Notes under the pieces: generated by a model
Told to the model about the DNA's origin: nothing
Seen by the model: only the letters and a program-made list of their open reading frames with translations
The model's database searches: none
Origin: Flemingiibacterium sp964430755
GTDB lineage: Bacteria; Bacillota; Clostridia; Oscillospirales; CAG-272
NCBI GenBank assembly: GCA_964430755.1
Contig: CAYSFT010000064.1
Location: 1-11,027, forward strand
Direction: 5' to 3'
Length of the DNA stretch: 11,027 nucleotides
Program-made: the position numbers and the translations under genes
Part shown: positions 1 through 7,788 of the stretch, one piece after another
Position numbering within the stretch: the stretch's first letter is position 1
How the letters are laid out: each line of letters starts with the position of its first letter

Positions 1-53
1 CCGTTGACACTATCGTTAAGTTCGGTGCATCGTCTTACAACTACTTCCACTAA
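1..53 (+). CDS. C-terminal end of an unidentified protein (partial)
   Basis: An open frame enters from the left edge (first full codon at base 3) and stops at TAA 51-53, giving the last 16 residues, VDTIVKFGASSYNYFH. The frame has the same third-position style as the genes downstream. The tail carries no membrane anchor, LPXTG motif or dockerin. It could be the final strand of a beta-sandwich domain like those downstream, but 16 residues are too few to assign a family. It may be the preceding gene of the same operon, because no clear promoter lies between it and the gene at 193. Confidence 0.55.
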   Translation, partial: VDTIVKFGASSYNYFH

Positions 54-62
54 TTAAATAAA

Positions 63-80
63 CCCGGGTTTCGGCCCGGG
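63..80 (+). other. GC-rich intergenic hairpin with UUCG loop
   Basis: CCCGGG at 63-68 pairs perfectly with CCCGGG at 75-80. A U69-G74 wobble closes a UUCG tetraloop (70-73). The stem begins 9 bases after the upstream stop codon. No T-run follows (GCATGAG instead), so it is not a standard intrinsic terminator. It more likely protects the 3' end, marks an RNA processing site or partly attenuates transcription. A very similar stem lies at 7747-7772. Confidence 0.6.
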
Positions 81-84
81 GCAT

Positions 85-160
85 GAGTCCGAGAGGTTTA
101 CTATATTCCCCTCGGATTTGTGCCCGAGGTCGAAGCGCGATCTCGATGTGAGTTTCACAT
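85..160 (+). promoter_or_regulatory. Structured 5' leader with competing hairpins
   Basis: Three further stems follow in series. Segment A (88-96) pairs with B (108-116), eight base pairs and one mismatch, extendable by 85-87 with 117-119. Segment C (125-132) pairs with D (138-145), eight base pairs including one G-U. Directly abutting, ATGTGA (146-151) pairs perfectly with TCACAT (155-160). B can instead pair with C through CCTCGG (110-115) and CCGAGG (124-129), which would break both A-B and C-D. This A-B/B-C/C-D topology resembles attenuators or riboregulators. No strong T-run follows any stem, and I recognise no known riboswitch class. The pairings are seen directly; a regulatory role is inference. 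I see no convincing sigma-A promoter in 54-192. Confidence 0.4.
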
Positions 161-192
161 TACGCATATTCATTTAGCAAAGGAGAATTTTT

Positions 193-3100
193 ATGAGGAA
201 AAGACGAATTCTATCATTTTTGTTGTCTGCTTCGCTTATTGTGTCAAGCATACCTTTAACTGCCTTGGCAGCCGATGGGAATGACATATCAAGCAGTGTA
301 CGGGCAACCACAGAAAACTGGGTAACAGGCGAGGGAACACCTGTCGCTGTTCGGGATGAGGTTTCCGACGGTGCAGAGTTAAATGAGTACATCACTGTTT
401 CGCGCTTTATCCAAAATGATTCAAGAGCAACCTTCACAAATCCCACCTCGGCAAAGCTCACATCAGGTGAAGAATATACTTTCACTGTTTCGCTTCGTCG
501 AAATAAAACCGTGAACGCACCCAATGATATGACTGCCCGTATTGGAATAAACGGTACAGAGCTTACGCCAAGAAGTGTGATCACCGAAGAATGGGCAGAT
601 TATACCTATAAATTCACAGCGGCATCAACTGCAGCAATAAAGATTCAGTTCTGGCGCTTCTGGACGGCAGGTGACCTCTCGCCTATTGATATTGACAATA
701 TTTCTATCACCGATAAAAACGGCAACGAGCTTATCGGAGATTACCTCAATAGAGACAATTGGACTTCGGCAGGCTATTCGCAGTCCCTTACTATTGAGCG
801 TAATACCGAAACAAAATATTATGCTGCCAAAGCGACCGAGGTTTATAATTCGGTTGAGGGTATACTCGCTCCCGGACGTTACGCCGTAAAGGGTGAGTTC
901 CGTATCGGAATATTCGACTTCTCGAAAATTGCATATAAGTCTAACGGCTATGATGCGACCGACATGAACCAGTATGCATCTATCAGTGCTTCTCACAACG
1001 GCGCAGCTCTCTATACCGCAGCAGGAACTGACAAAGTGGACCTCACAACGACATCGTGGACAACTGCTTCATTTATTCTTGATGCGGAAACGGAAGTTGA
1101 CATTGAAGACATCAAGTTTACAATCAACGGTTCTGATTATCTTGATTTCAGAAATGTGGAATTCGAGCTTACACAGGCTTACGTTTATGATAGCGACTGG
1201 ACTTCCGAAAACGGACTTTCGATCATGGTTTCTCCCGATGCACGCAAGGGCGATGACGATAACGCTTATGTTCACGTAAGCGGCAGAACAAGTAACGCTT
1301 GGCTCAACTATATCGACAACTCGCATGAATTGACCAGCGGAAAGACCTATGAGGTTGGCTTCTGGGCACGCGCAACCGATTATGTCAACGCTCCTGCCGT
1401 AAATCCGCATACACGCCTCAGAATGGCATACCAGAGCGGATGGAGTAATATTTTCTTTGATCCGATTGAACTTACCGGTGAGTGGGCATTCTACAGCAAA
1501 CAGTTTACATCCACTTACACCGGTGCAACCGAGTTCCTCTTCCGTGAGTCGAGCCGCGGTCAGTCTGTCGGCTCGTTCGACATCGACGGACTCTACGTAA
1601 GAGAAGTTGTCGGCGGCGTTGTTGGAACAACCGAGTACGCAACAAACGGTGGTAAGGTATTCGACGGTACAGCCGGATTCAGATTCATCGGCAGTAACGG
1701 CGGTGCTGCAACCTTTACCGATATCACAGCTGAAGATTACAGCACAGCAAAAGCACCGATGGGTACAAAAGGCACAAATACCATCACATGGAATAATTTT
1801 GAAACTCTCGAAAAGGGTGTATACAAAGTTTCCGGAGATGTTCGTCTTTCTGCCGCTGACTATAATAAGATTACAGTCTCGGGCAGCAATGTCAGTGAAA
1901 ACAGCAACACATCAGAGCTCTCAATGAGCATGAGCGATGAAACCTTCGACATCACAACAGAGTGGACTCACGTTGAGTGGGCACTGCTTTCAAACACCGA
2001 TTTCATCGGAACTGATATTTCACTCACTCTTATCGATAAGATAAACGGTGACGCACTGTCGTTTGACTTCAAGAATTTTGAAGTAACATTAAGTACTGAC
2101 TTTACTGCTGATTTTGTAAACGCTACGGGAACTCCCGTCAGAATCGTAAACGACGTACTTAACGCAGAAACCGGAAGCATCGGTACTGCACAGTCTAACG
2201 AATACACAACTATCTATAATACGAAGAGTGCAACGTCGAAAGCGACATTCAACGCTACAGCTTCGATTACCGCCGGCGAAACATATACCTTAAGCGTATG
2301 GCTTCGCAAGCACAATGCAGTAAATGAGCCGGACGCTGCCGTGGCTCGAATTGCAATAAACGGCACTGAAGTTGAAAGATTAACTCTCAACGAAAACTGG
2401 ACAAAGTACACCAGAACCTTTACTGCTGCTTCAACAACAGATGCGCTTTCCCTCACATTCTGGCGCCTTTGGAATCCGGCTGACGTTGCTCCGTTTGATG
2501 TTGACGGTATCTCCATTACCGATAAAGACGGCACCGAGATCATAACCGGCGGAACATGGACGGTTGCGGGATATACCAATCCGGTTTCCCTTCTGCAAAA
2601 TGTTGTTGAAACTCCATATCTCCATTCTGACTGCCCTGAAGTTTACGCAACCTCCGGTAGACTCGAAGCAGGCATCTACCATGTCACCGGCGACTTCCGT
2701 CTCGGCGAGTTTGACTACAACAAGGTGGAAATGGATCCAAGCGGCGACTATACTGCCGACAATAACGCAGGAAGTCTCTCGGTCGTTGTTGACGGCGTGA
2801 GCCTTAAGAACGAAGACGGTTCAACAGCTGTTGACCTTAAAGCAATCGAATGGACAACTCTTAATTTTGTCCTTAAAGTTGGCGAAGAAGGCATGGATGT
2901 TTCTGGTATCAAGTATATCATTGACGGTGCCGGCTCATTTGACTTTAAGAATGTTACAATTATTGAAGCATCAAAGCTTTATCTCGATAGCTGGGCTTCA
3001 GAGGACGGCGATCCGATCAGAGCAGTCAACAAGGTTCTCAACACCTCGAACGGCACAATTGGTGAAGCTTCGCACAATACCTATATATCTGTATCCAACA

Positions 3101-5406
3101 GAAGCGTTGGAGATGCAGGTGCGGCATATGCCGATAGCAGCGTAACGCTTGAGGAGGGCAAGACCTATAAGCTTTCGCTTTGGATGAAGCTGCCGGAGAT
3201 AAAAGATTTAGAAAAGGACGCACAGATTAGAATTGTCGTTGACGATGCAGCCTGGTCGGATGATGTTATTTCCAATCCGGGCGCTAATTCCACAACTCCG
3301 CCACTCATGCTCGACGGTTCATTTGCCGGTGTTTCTGCGAGGGTTGCCGGTGAATGGCAGAAATATACGATAGTATTTACCGAAACTGAGAATGAGCCTT
3401 TATTTATCAGATTCAGAAGCGGTACCGATGGCAATACTTATCCGTTTGACATTGACGGACTTTCGCTCGTTGAGGTTGAAGCCGATGGAGAGGGCGGATA
3501 TACCGTTATAGGCGATGAGCTTATCCGCAACGGCGACTCACTCAGTTCAACGATGGGTTGGTCGAAGTACACTTTCTATAATAACGGTCCTATGTCTGCC
3601 GAAGTTGCTCTCGCAGAGGAATTTCCGTATTATTCGGTAAATTCACCTATCTCAGGCAACACCTCCATCGTATATACAGGCGAGCCTATAGCTATTGAGC
3701 CCGGTATTTACCATATTAAAGGCAACTTCCGTCTCGGTTCGCTTGACTTGACAGGTGAAAACAACAGAGCCGAGCTTTCGCTGACTGCAACAGACAACCG
3801 TATTCAGCTTTCAGCAATCAATGGCAAAACCTCGACCGGTATATCGACCGATTGGACTGAAGTCACATTTGTTCTCGAGACGGCTGTTGCGATGGACATT
3901 GCCAATCTCAATCTGATGCTTGACGGCACATATGATCTCGACTTCGATAACATTTCCATCGAGCTTGTTGAGCGTAAGATCTCGCTTTCCGATGTCAATA
4001 CAGGTTACGTTATGACGCTTCTCCTCCTCAAAAAAGCTTATGCTCCCAAGGAAGGCGAGGACATAAACAACCTGATTTACAGCGCGATAAGAGATCCGAA
4101 GCTCCATAACTGGTCTTACGGTGAGCAGACTCTCAAGCAGTATGTTGACGCTGATGGTGTCAATGTCCTCAGCGCAAGCGACCTCACCGACAATATGACA
4201 GGCTTCACATACACTCCCGGAACGACGCTCAAATACGGTACATACCGCTTCTCGGGCGAATTCCGCACAACCAATCCCGGCGAAAAGACAAACCTTCGCG
4301 TAAACGTAAGCGGTAAGCAGGGATCTGTTATCGTAACAAACGAATGGACAAAATTCGAGTTTTACGTTGAGCTTGCAAAGGATGCACCGCTCGTTGTTAA
4401 GGTATACGGCGGCCCGATCCTCAATAACACTCAGGACTTCGAGATGAGAAACTTCCGTCTTGACGACCTTGCGGCAAATCCCGTCGCACAGAAACTTTAC
4501 AGCGTTACATTCGACAAGAATGCAGACGGCTGGAGCACAGGCGGACAGGGCGCAGGTACATTCACATGGAAGACCGAGGAGGACGGCAACGGCTATATGA
4601 CCGTTTCCGACAGAGCAAGCAGCTCTATACCTGCATGCATCGATGTTAATCTCAAGCTCATTCCCAAGGCGACATATGTATTCTCGTGGGATGTCCGCGC
4701 AACCAATCCGGGCGAGACTTCAAGAGTTCGTTTCGGTATCGGTTGGACTCCGTTCATACTTGATGCGCCAAGCGATCCAGCAGCTCCTTCGATGGTTCTT
4801 ATCAACAGCGAGGAGTGGACTCATGTTTCTGCAACCTATGTCGCAACAGGAAACGAAACTCTCAATATGTTGTTTATGACAGGCCCGAGTGACGGCGAGA
4901 ATATAAGCTTCGATATGGATAACTTCAAGATCGAGCGAATACTCGGTGTACGCTACGAGATCTATCCTGCAGGCGACTTTGACAACGAAGCAACAGCGCT
5001 TATCGGCTGGAGCACCGGCGGTCAGGGCGCAGGCACGATCATATGGCAGCAGGAGGAGGACGGCAACGGCTACATTCAGATAGCAGACCGCGGAAACGCC
5101 GGAATACCGCTGTACAGAGATTTCGGCTTCAAGACCGAGGCCGGCAAAAAGTACAAAATTTCCTATGATATCAAAACCGTCAAGGAAGGTGAAACCATGA
5201 CCGCACGCGCGAGTGTCGGATGGTCGCTTATTGCAACGCAGTACGGCAGTGCAGCTTTCACTGTAACCAACGAATGGCAGCACATCGAAAGCTACTATAC
5301 CGCCGAGTCGGCAACCAACTTCAGTCTTATGTTCCGTAGCGGTTCAAGCGGTCTTGATATCAACGATTTCGCAATCGATAACCTTGTCATAGAGGAAGTC
5401 GAATAA
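193..5406 (+). CDS. Giant secreted multi-module carbohydrate-binding-like protein (1737 aa)
   Basis: The start is fixed by AAAGGAG at 179-185, 7 bases before ATG, and by a signal peptide ending in the Ala-rich stretch PLTALAA (cleavage near residue 27). The remainder reads as about eleven beta-sandwich modules. Pairs lie near residues 39-181/190-326, 330-473/478-633, 638-783/787-927 and 930-1099/1107-1260. Three single modules follow at about 1306-1427, 1436-1584 and 1590-1737. The first member of each pair has the CBM4/9/22-like pattern: L-x-(S/A/E)-G-x-(T/E)-Y near the N-terminal strand, a central W before a Y-rich strand, and a closing (F/I)D(I/V)D-(N/G)-(I/L) strand. Second members carry G-(R/V/I)-Y-x-(V/I)-x-G-(E/D/N)-(F/V)-R. 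No catalytic domain, dockerin, SLH, sortase motif or membrane helix is visible, so it is probably released or held by its ligand. It lies 12 bases before the next gene, so they are surely co-transcribed. The likely role is extracellular polysaccharide binding; an adhesin role is possible. Substrate unknown. Confidence 0.8.
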   Translation: MRKRRILSFLLSASLIVSSIPLTALAADGNDISSSVRATTENWVTGEGTPVAVRDEVSDGAELNEYITVSRFIQNDSRATFTNPTSAKLTSGEEYTFTVSLRRNKTVNAPNDMTARIGINGTELTPRSVITEEWADYTYKFTAASTAAIKIQFWRFWTAGDLSPIDIDNISITDKNGNELIGDYLNRDNWTSAGYSQSLTIERNTETKYYAAKATEVYNSVEGILAPGRYAVKGEFRIGIFDFSKIAYKSNGYDATDMNQYASISASHNGAALYTAAGTDKVDLTTTSWTTASFILDAETEVDIEDIKFTINGSDYLDFRNVEFELTQAYVYDSDWTSENGLSIMVSPDARKGDDDNAYVHVSGRTSNAWLNYIDNSHELTSGKTYEVGFWARATDYVNAPAVNPHTRLRMAYQSGWSNIFFDPIELTGEWAFYSKQFTSTYTGATEFLFRESSRGQSVGSFDIDGLYVREVVGGVVGTTEYATNGGKVFDGTAGFRFIGSNGGAATFTDITAEDYSTAKAPMGTKGTNTITWNNFETLEKGVYKVSGDVRLSAADYNKITVSGSNVSENSNTSELSMSMSDETFDITTEWTHVEWALLSNTDFIGTDISLTLIDKINGDALSFDFKNFEVTLSTDFTADFVNATGTPVRIVNDVLNAETGSIGTAQSNEYTTIYNTKSATSKATFNATASITAGETYTLSVWLRKHNAVNEPDAAVARIAINGTEVERLTLNENWTKYTRTFTAASTTDALSLTFWRLWNPADVAPFDVDGISITDKDGTEIITGGTWTVAGYTNPVSLLQNVVETPYLHSDCPEVYATSGRLEAGIYHVTGDFRLGEFDYNKVEMDPSGDYTADNNAGSLSVVVDGVSLKNEDGSTAVDLKAIEWTTLNFVLKVGEEGMDVSGIKYIIDGAGSFDFKNVTIIEASKLYLDSWASEDGDPIRAVNKVLNTSNGTIGEASHNTYISVSNRSVGDAGAAYADSSVTLEEGKTYKLSLWMKLPEIKDLEKDAQIRIVVDDAAWSDDVISNPGANSTTPPLMLDGSFAGVSARVAGEWQKYTIVFTETENEPLFIRFRSGTDGNTYPFDIDGLSLVEVEADGEGGYTVIGDELIRNGDSLSSTMGWSKYTFYNNGPMSAEVALAEEFPYYSVNSPISGNTSIVYTGEPIAIEPGIYHIKGNFRLGSLDLTGENNRAELSLTATDNRIQLSAINGKTSTGISTDWTEVTFVLETAVAMDIANLNLMLDGTYDLDFDNISIELVERKISLSDVNTGYVMTLLLLKKAYAPKEGEDINNLIYSAIRDPKLHNWSYGEQTLKQYVDADGVNVLSASDLTDNMTGFTYTPGTTLKYGTYRFSGEFRTTNPGEKTNLRVNVSGKQGSVIVTNEWTKFEFYVELAKDAPLVVKVYGGPILNNTQDFEMRNFRLDDLAANPVAQKLYSVTFDKNADGWSTGGQGAGTFTWKTEEDGNGYMTVSDRASSSIPACIDVNLKLIPKATYVFSWDVRATNPGETSRVRFGIGWTPFILDAPSDPAAPSMVLINSEEWTHVSATYVATGNETLNMLFMTGPSDGENISFDMDNFKIERILGVRYEIYPAGDFDNEATALIGWSTGGQGAGTIIWQQEEDGNGYIQIADRGNAGIPLYRDFGFKTEAGKKYKISYDIKTVKEGETMTARASVGWSLIATQYGSAAFTVTNEWQHIESYYTAESATNFSLMFRSGSSGLDINDFAIDNLVIEEVE
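307..3976 (+). repeat. Two-fold long internal repeat (about 600-630 residues per unit)
   Basis: The first eight modules of the giant protein form two tandem four-module units, roughly 307-2092 and 2104-3976. Within module 1 versus module 5, two checkpoints have exactly the same offset of 1809 bases (603 codons): INGTE (after ATT at 541 and 2350) and ISITDK (ATT at 700, ATC at 2509). The G-x-Y-x-V-x-G strand of the second modules is offset by 1797 bases (874 and 2671), and that of the fourth modules by 1887 bases (1816 and 3703). Divergence at DNA level is considerable, so the duplication is old. It is a coding repeat, not a mobile element. Confidence 0.65.
4498..5403 (+). repeat. Tandem duplication of the C-terminal module
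   Basis: The last two modules of the giant protein are copies offset by exactly 477 bases (159 codons). The residues GWSTGGQGAGT are encoded from 4528 and again from 5005. An identical 20-base run occurs at 4576-4595 and 5053-5072 (encoding EEDGNGY). Similarity is strongest in the N-terminal half of each copy and weaker toward the C-terminal strands. This duplication looks more recent or better conserved than the repeat in 307-3976. Confidence 0.7.
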
Positions 5407-5418
5407 AGGAGAACCAAG

Positions 5419-7731
5419 ATGAAAAAAATTAAACTTATTTCTTCTATACTCACCGCAATGCTTGCCCTGCAGATTTTTTCTGCGGGTGCGAGTGCGGCAA
5501 TTGTTAAAACCGAGAATAAATCCGTAAAGATCGGCTGGGAAAATGAGCGCGAAAGTATGCCGCTTTCGATAGCAGAGACTCTTCCGGATGACAACAAGTT
5601 AACAAAACATTCCTCGTTTGATTTTTCCTCTGCGCTTTATTATTTCGAGGCAAACGGACAGAATATTGAACAAATTGAGGATGAAAACGGCGCTTACCTC
5701 AAAATGAGCGATATATACTATCCTTGGATGGGTTTCACGTTCCAGGCACCAAGAGAGGTTGACGCAGGTAAATATAAGTTCAGCGGCTATTTCCGCACCG
5801 CAAACCCGGGCGAAATCACGATGCTCAATATCCAGATATATGATATAAGCGACAACATGGAAACCATAAGAGTTTACTGTGGAAACGGGTGGGTAAAGGT
5901 TGATTACTATATTGATCTGCCTGATAAGCTTTACTGTATCAAGGTTCGCGGCGGTCCTTATGATGAGATAACTCAGGAATATTGCGTTGATCAGTTCTCG
6001 CTTGTTCCGGTTGATGAGATTCCAGAGGATAAGCAGACAGTGTTCGGTGATAATTATGGCTTAGACTCCTTGGGATATGCTTCATATATAAAAGAATGTC
6101 AGTTCAAGGCAGACGGTACAACCAAATACGATGCAGAGAAGAACGCAAAGTACGACGTGAACGGTATTATCATTAACTCTGACAATACGCAGTTCATTTC
6201 ATCCTGCGGCGATGAAACCTGCACCGAGGAGGATATTATCAATTTCGCAAAGCAGTTCGCCGGCACACACGTTACCGACTATTTTATGAATGTCGGTGCT
6301 TGGACCACTGCTTATCCTTCCGATAATTATGTTGACTACGCTGATAAGTATCATCTCACCGTGGACCGCGATCAGCCGGTTGACTATGCTAACGAAAGTG
6401 TTATGAGAGGCGCGCACCACATATTTGAAACTCTTGCTACAGACTATTTCGGTCTCTGGCACGAGGCTTTCAGATCGGTGGGTATCAATCCGTGGATCTC
6501 TTTCCGTATGAACGACATTCACGAAACCTATAACACCTATATAGGTCTTCCGTCTTATGGCGCTGATGATTTTCTCTATAACGCACAGAGAAACGGTCTC
6601 ATGCGCGGAAGATATCTTCCCAAGAACACAGCAACAACCGCTCTTGACTATACGTATGAAGAAGTACGCAATTTCTTCCTTGCCATGATTGACGAATCGG
6701 TTGCACGCTATGGCTCATACGGCATCGAGCTTGATTTTATGCGTGAGATATTCCTATTCTATCCCGGCGGCGAATATAACGGTCTTGAAATTATGAATGA
6801 CTTTATGCGTGACGTTAATGATATTCTTGCAAAATATGAGCTTCGTTACGGTCATGACATCAAGGTTGCAGTTCGTGTTCCGTCAGACATTCAGACGACT
6901 TATGACTACGGTCTTGACGTTGGTACATGGGCGGCGGAAGGACTCATTGATATGATCATCCCGACAGCAAGATGGGAAACCACCGATGCAGATATGCCGA
7001 TAAAGACATGGGCAACTCTTTTCAAGCCTCAAGGAATCGAGATCGCGGCAGGCGTTGAGCAGAGAAATGCTGCATGGCCCGGCGGCGGTAACGGCGGACA
7101 TTCCATCGAGACATTAGCGGCTCTTGCGGCAAACTATTTCTCGCAGGGTGCTGACAAGATGTATTTCTATAATTTCTTCAAAGGCGTTAACGACGTGTTC
7201 ACCGATGACATCAAGATTTCAACAGACAGCCCCTACTACAACATTTATACTCTTGAGGGCTATTGGAACTCGATCACCAGCCTCGGTTCATACGAGAGAG
7301 TTATGACGATGAACCGCCGTCACCTGATAACCTATAACGACATCACTCCGACCTGGAAGAAGAGTAATGTTGTGTTACCGGCAATCGTAACCAATACCGA
7401 TTATAAGTCATTCCGTGTTGCGGTTGGTGACGTTTCAGAGGGCTCGAAGCTCTATCTGAAGATCGCCTGCGATAACGAGGAAGTGTTAGCAGGTAATTTA
7501 CCGACAGTTTATGTAAATTCCGAGCTGTGTACATATCTCGGCAGCGAAAGCTGCAGTAAAGCCAATACAGGCGTTGCTTATTATGCGTTCACCTCCAATA
7601 AGCTGCTCGTATTCGAGATTCCCGTCGAAGCTCACGACGAAAGCTATATGTATATCGACATTATGAGCAACGAAGCCATAGAAAGCTTCAAGACCGATTA
7701 CATTGAGGTATACGTAAAGGCACACGACTGA
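5419..7731 (+). CDS. Secreted glycoside-hydrolase-like TIM-barrel protein with N-terminal binding module
   Basis: AAAGGAG (5405-5411) overlaps the upstream stop and lies 7 bases before ATG. A signal peptide ends near residue 26 (SAGASA). Residues ~70-199 form a beta-sandwich module homologous to residues ~1306-1427 of the upstream protein, with the RTANPGE motif at 126-132. Residues ~245-590 read as a (beta/alpha)8 barrel. Likely strands and end residues are: GIIIN; THVTDYF; WISFRMNDIH (R363, N365, D366, H368); GIELDFMRE (E437, D439, R442, E443); VAVRVPSD (D490); MIIPTARWE (R518, E520, D523); AAGVEQ (E547); MYFYNFF. Residues ~661-770 form a C-terminal beta domain ending VKAHD. Acids at the ends of strands 4 and 7 (E437/D439, E547) resemble a retaining clan-A hydrolase layout; this is inference. 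It recalls loosely annotated glycoside-hydrolase-like (GHL10-type) barrels, but I cannot name a family. Likely role: extracellular cleavage of a glycan bound by its partner. Confidence 0.7.
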   Translation: MKKIKLISSILTAMLALQIFSAGASAAIVKTENKSVKIGWENERESMPLSIAETLPDDNKLTKHSSFDFSSALYYFEANGQNIEQIEDENGAYLKMSDIYYPWMGFTFQAPREVDAGKYKFSGYFRTANPGEITMLNIQIYDISDNMETIRVYCGNGWVKVDYYIDLPDKLYCIKVRGGPYDEITQEYCVDQFSLVPVDEIPEDKQTVFGDNYGLDSLGYASYIKECQFKADGTTKYDAEKNAKYDVNGIIINSDNTQFISSCGDETCTEEDIINFAKQFAGTHVTDYFMNVGAWTTAYPSDNYVDYADKYHLTVDRDQPVDYANESVMRGAHHIFETLATDYFGLWHEAFRSVGINPWISFRMNDIHETYNTYIGLPSYGADDFLYNAQRNGLMRGRYLPKNTATTALDYTYEEVRNFFLAMIDESVARYGSYGIELDFMREIFLFYPGGEYNGLEIMNDFMRDVNDILAKYELRYGHDIKVAVRVPSDIQTTYDYGLDVGTWAAEGLIDMIIPTARWETTDADMPIKTWATLFKPQGIEIAAGVEQRNAAWPGGGNGGHSIETLAALAANYFSQGADKMYFYNFFKGVNDVFTDDIKISTDSPYYNIYTLEGYWNSITSLGSYERVMTMNRRHLITYNDITPTWKKSNVVLPAIVTNTDYKSFRVAVGDVSEGSKLYLKIACDNEEVLAGNLPTVYVNSELCTYLGSESCSKANTGVAYYAFTSNKLLVFEIPVEAHDESYMYIDIMSNEAIESFKTDYIEVYVKAHD

Positions 7732-7746
7732 TTAAATGTTTAAACG

Positions 7747-7772
7747 GTCCTCGGGTTTAATCGCCCGGGGAC
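7747..7772 (+). other. Intercistronic GC-rich hairpin
   Basis: GTCCTCGGG (7747-7755) pairs with CCCGGGGAC (7764-7772) over nine base pairs, including one T-G wobble, around an 8-base loop. It fills the 57-base gap between the two barrel genes. No T-run follows (TCTATGAGG, which contains the next Shine-Dalgarno), so complete termination is unlikely. It may lower or stabilise one side of the transcript so that the secreted and cytosolic paralogues are made in different amounts. Its core resembles the stem at 63-80. Confidence 0.65.
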
Positions 7773-7788
7773 TCTATGAGGTAACACT

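Noticed and set aside
146..160. CRP-like binding site (TGTGA..TCACA)
   Set aside because: CRP half-sites are 6 bases apart, here 3; CRP regulation of this kind is also not typical of Clostridia. Kept only as a palindrome of unknown role.
3973..4100. Possible dockerin (SDVNTGYVMTLLLLKKAY) in the linker of the giant protein
   Set aside because: The calcium-binding D-x-N/D-x-D loop is missing and there is no second copy; it looks like a linker with chance resemblance.
720..5283. Several minus-strand and other-frame open frames within the giant protein gene
   Set aside because: All lie wholly inside a 1737-codon frame with a signal peptide and repeated homologous modules, and none has a ribosome binding site or recognisable domain.
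307..5403. Repeats as CRISPR or mobile element
   Set aside because: The repeats are long, diverged, in-frame protein modules; there are no short identical repeats with spacers, no terminal inverted repeats and no transposase.
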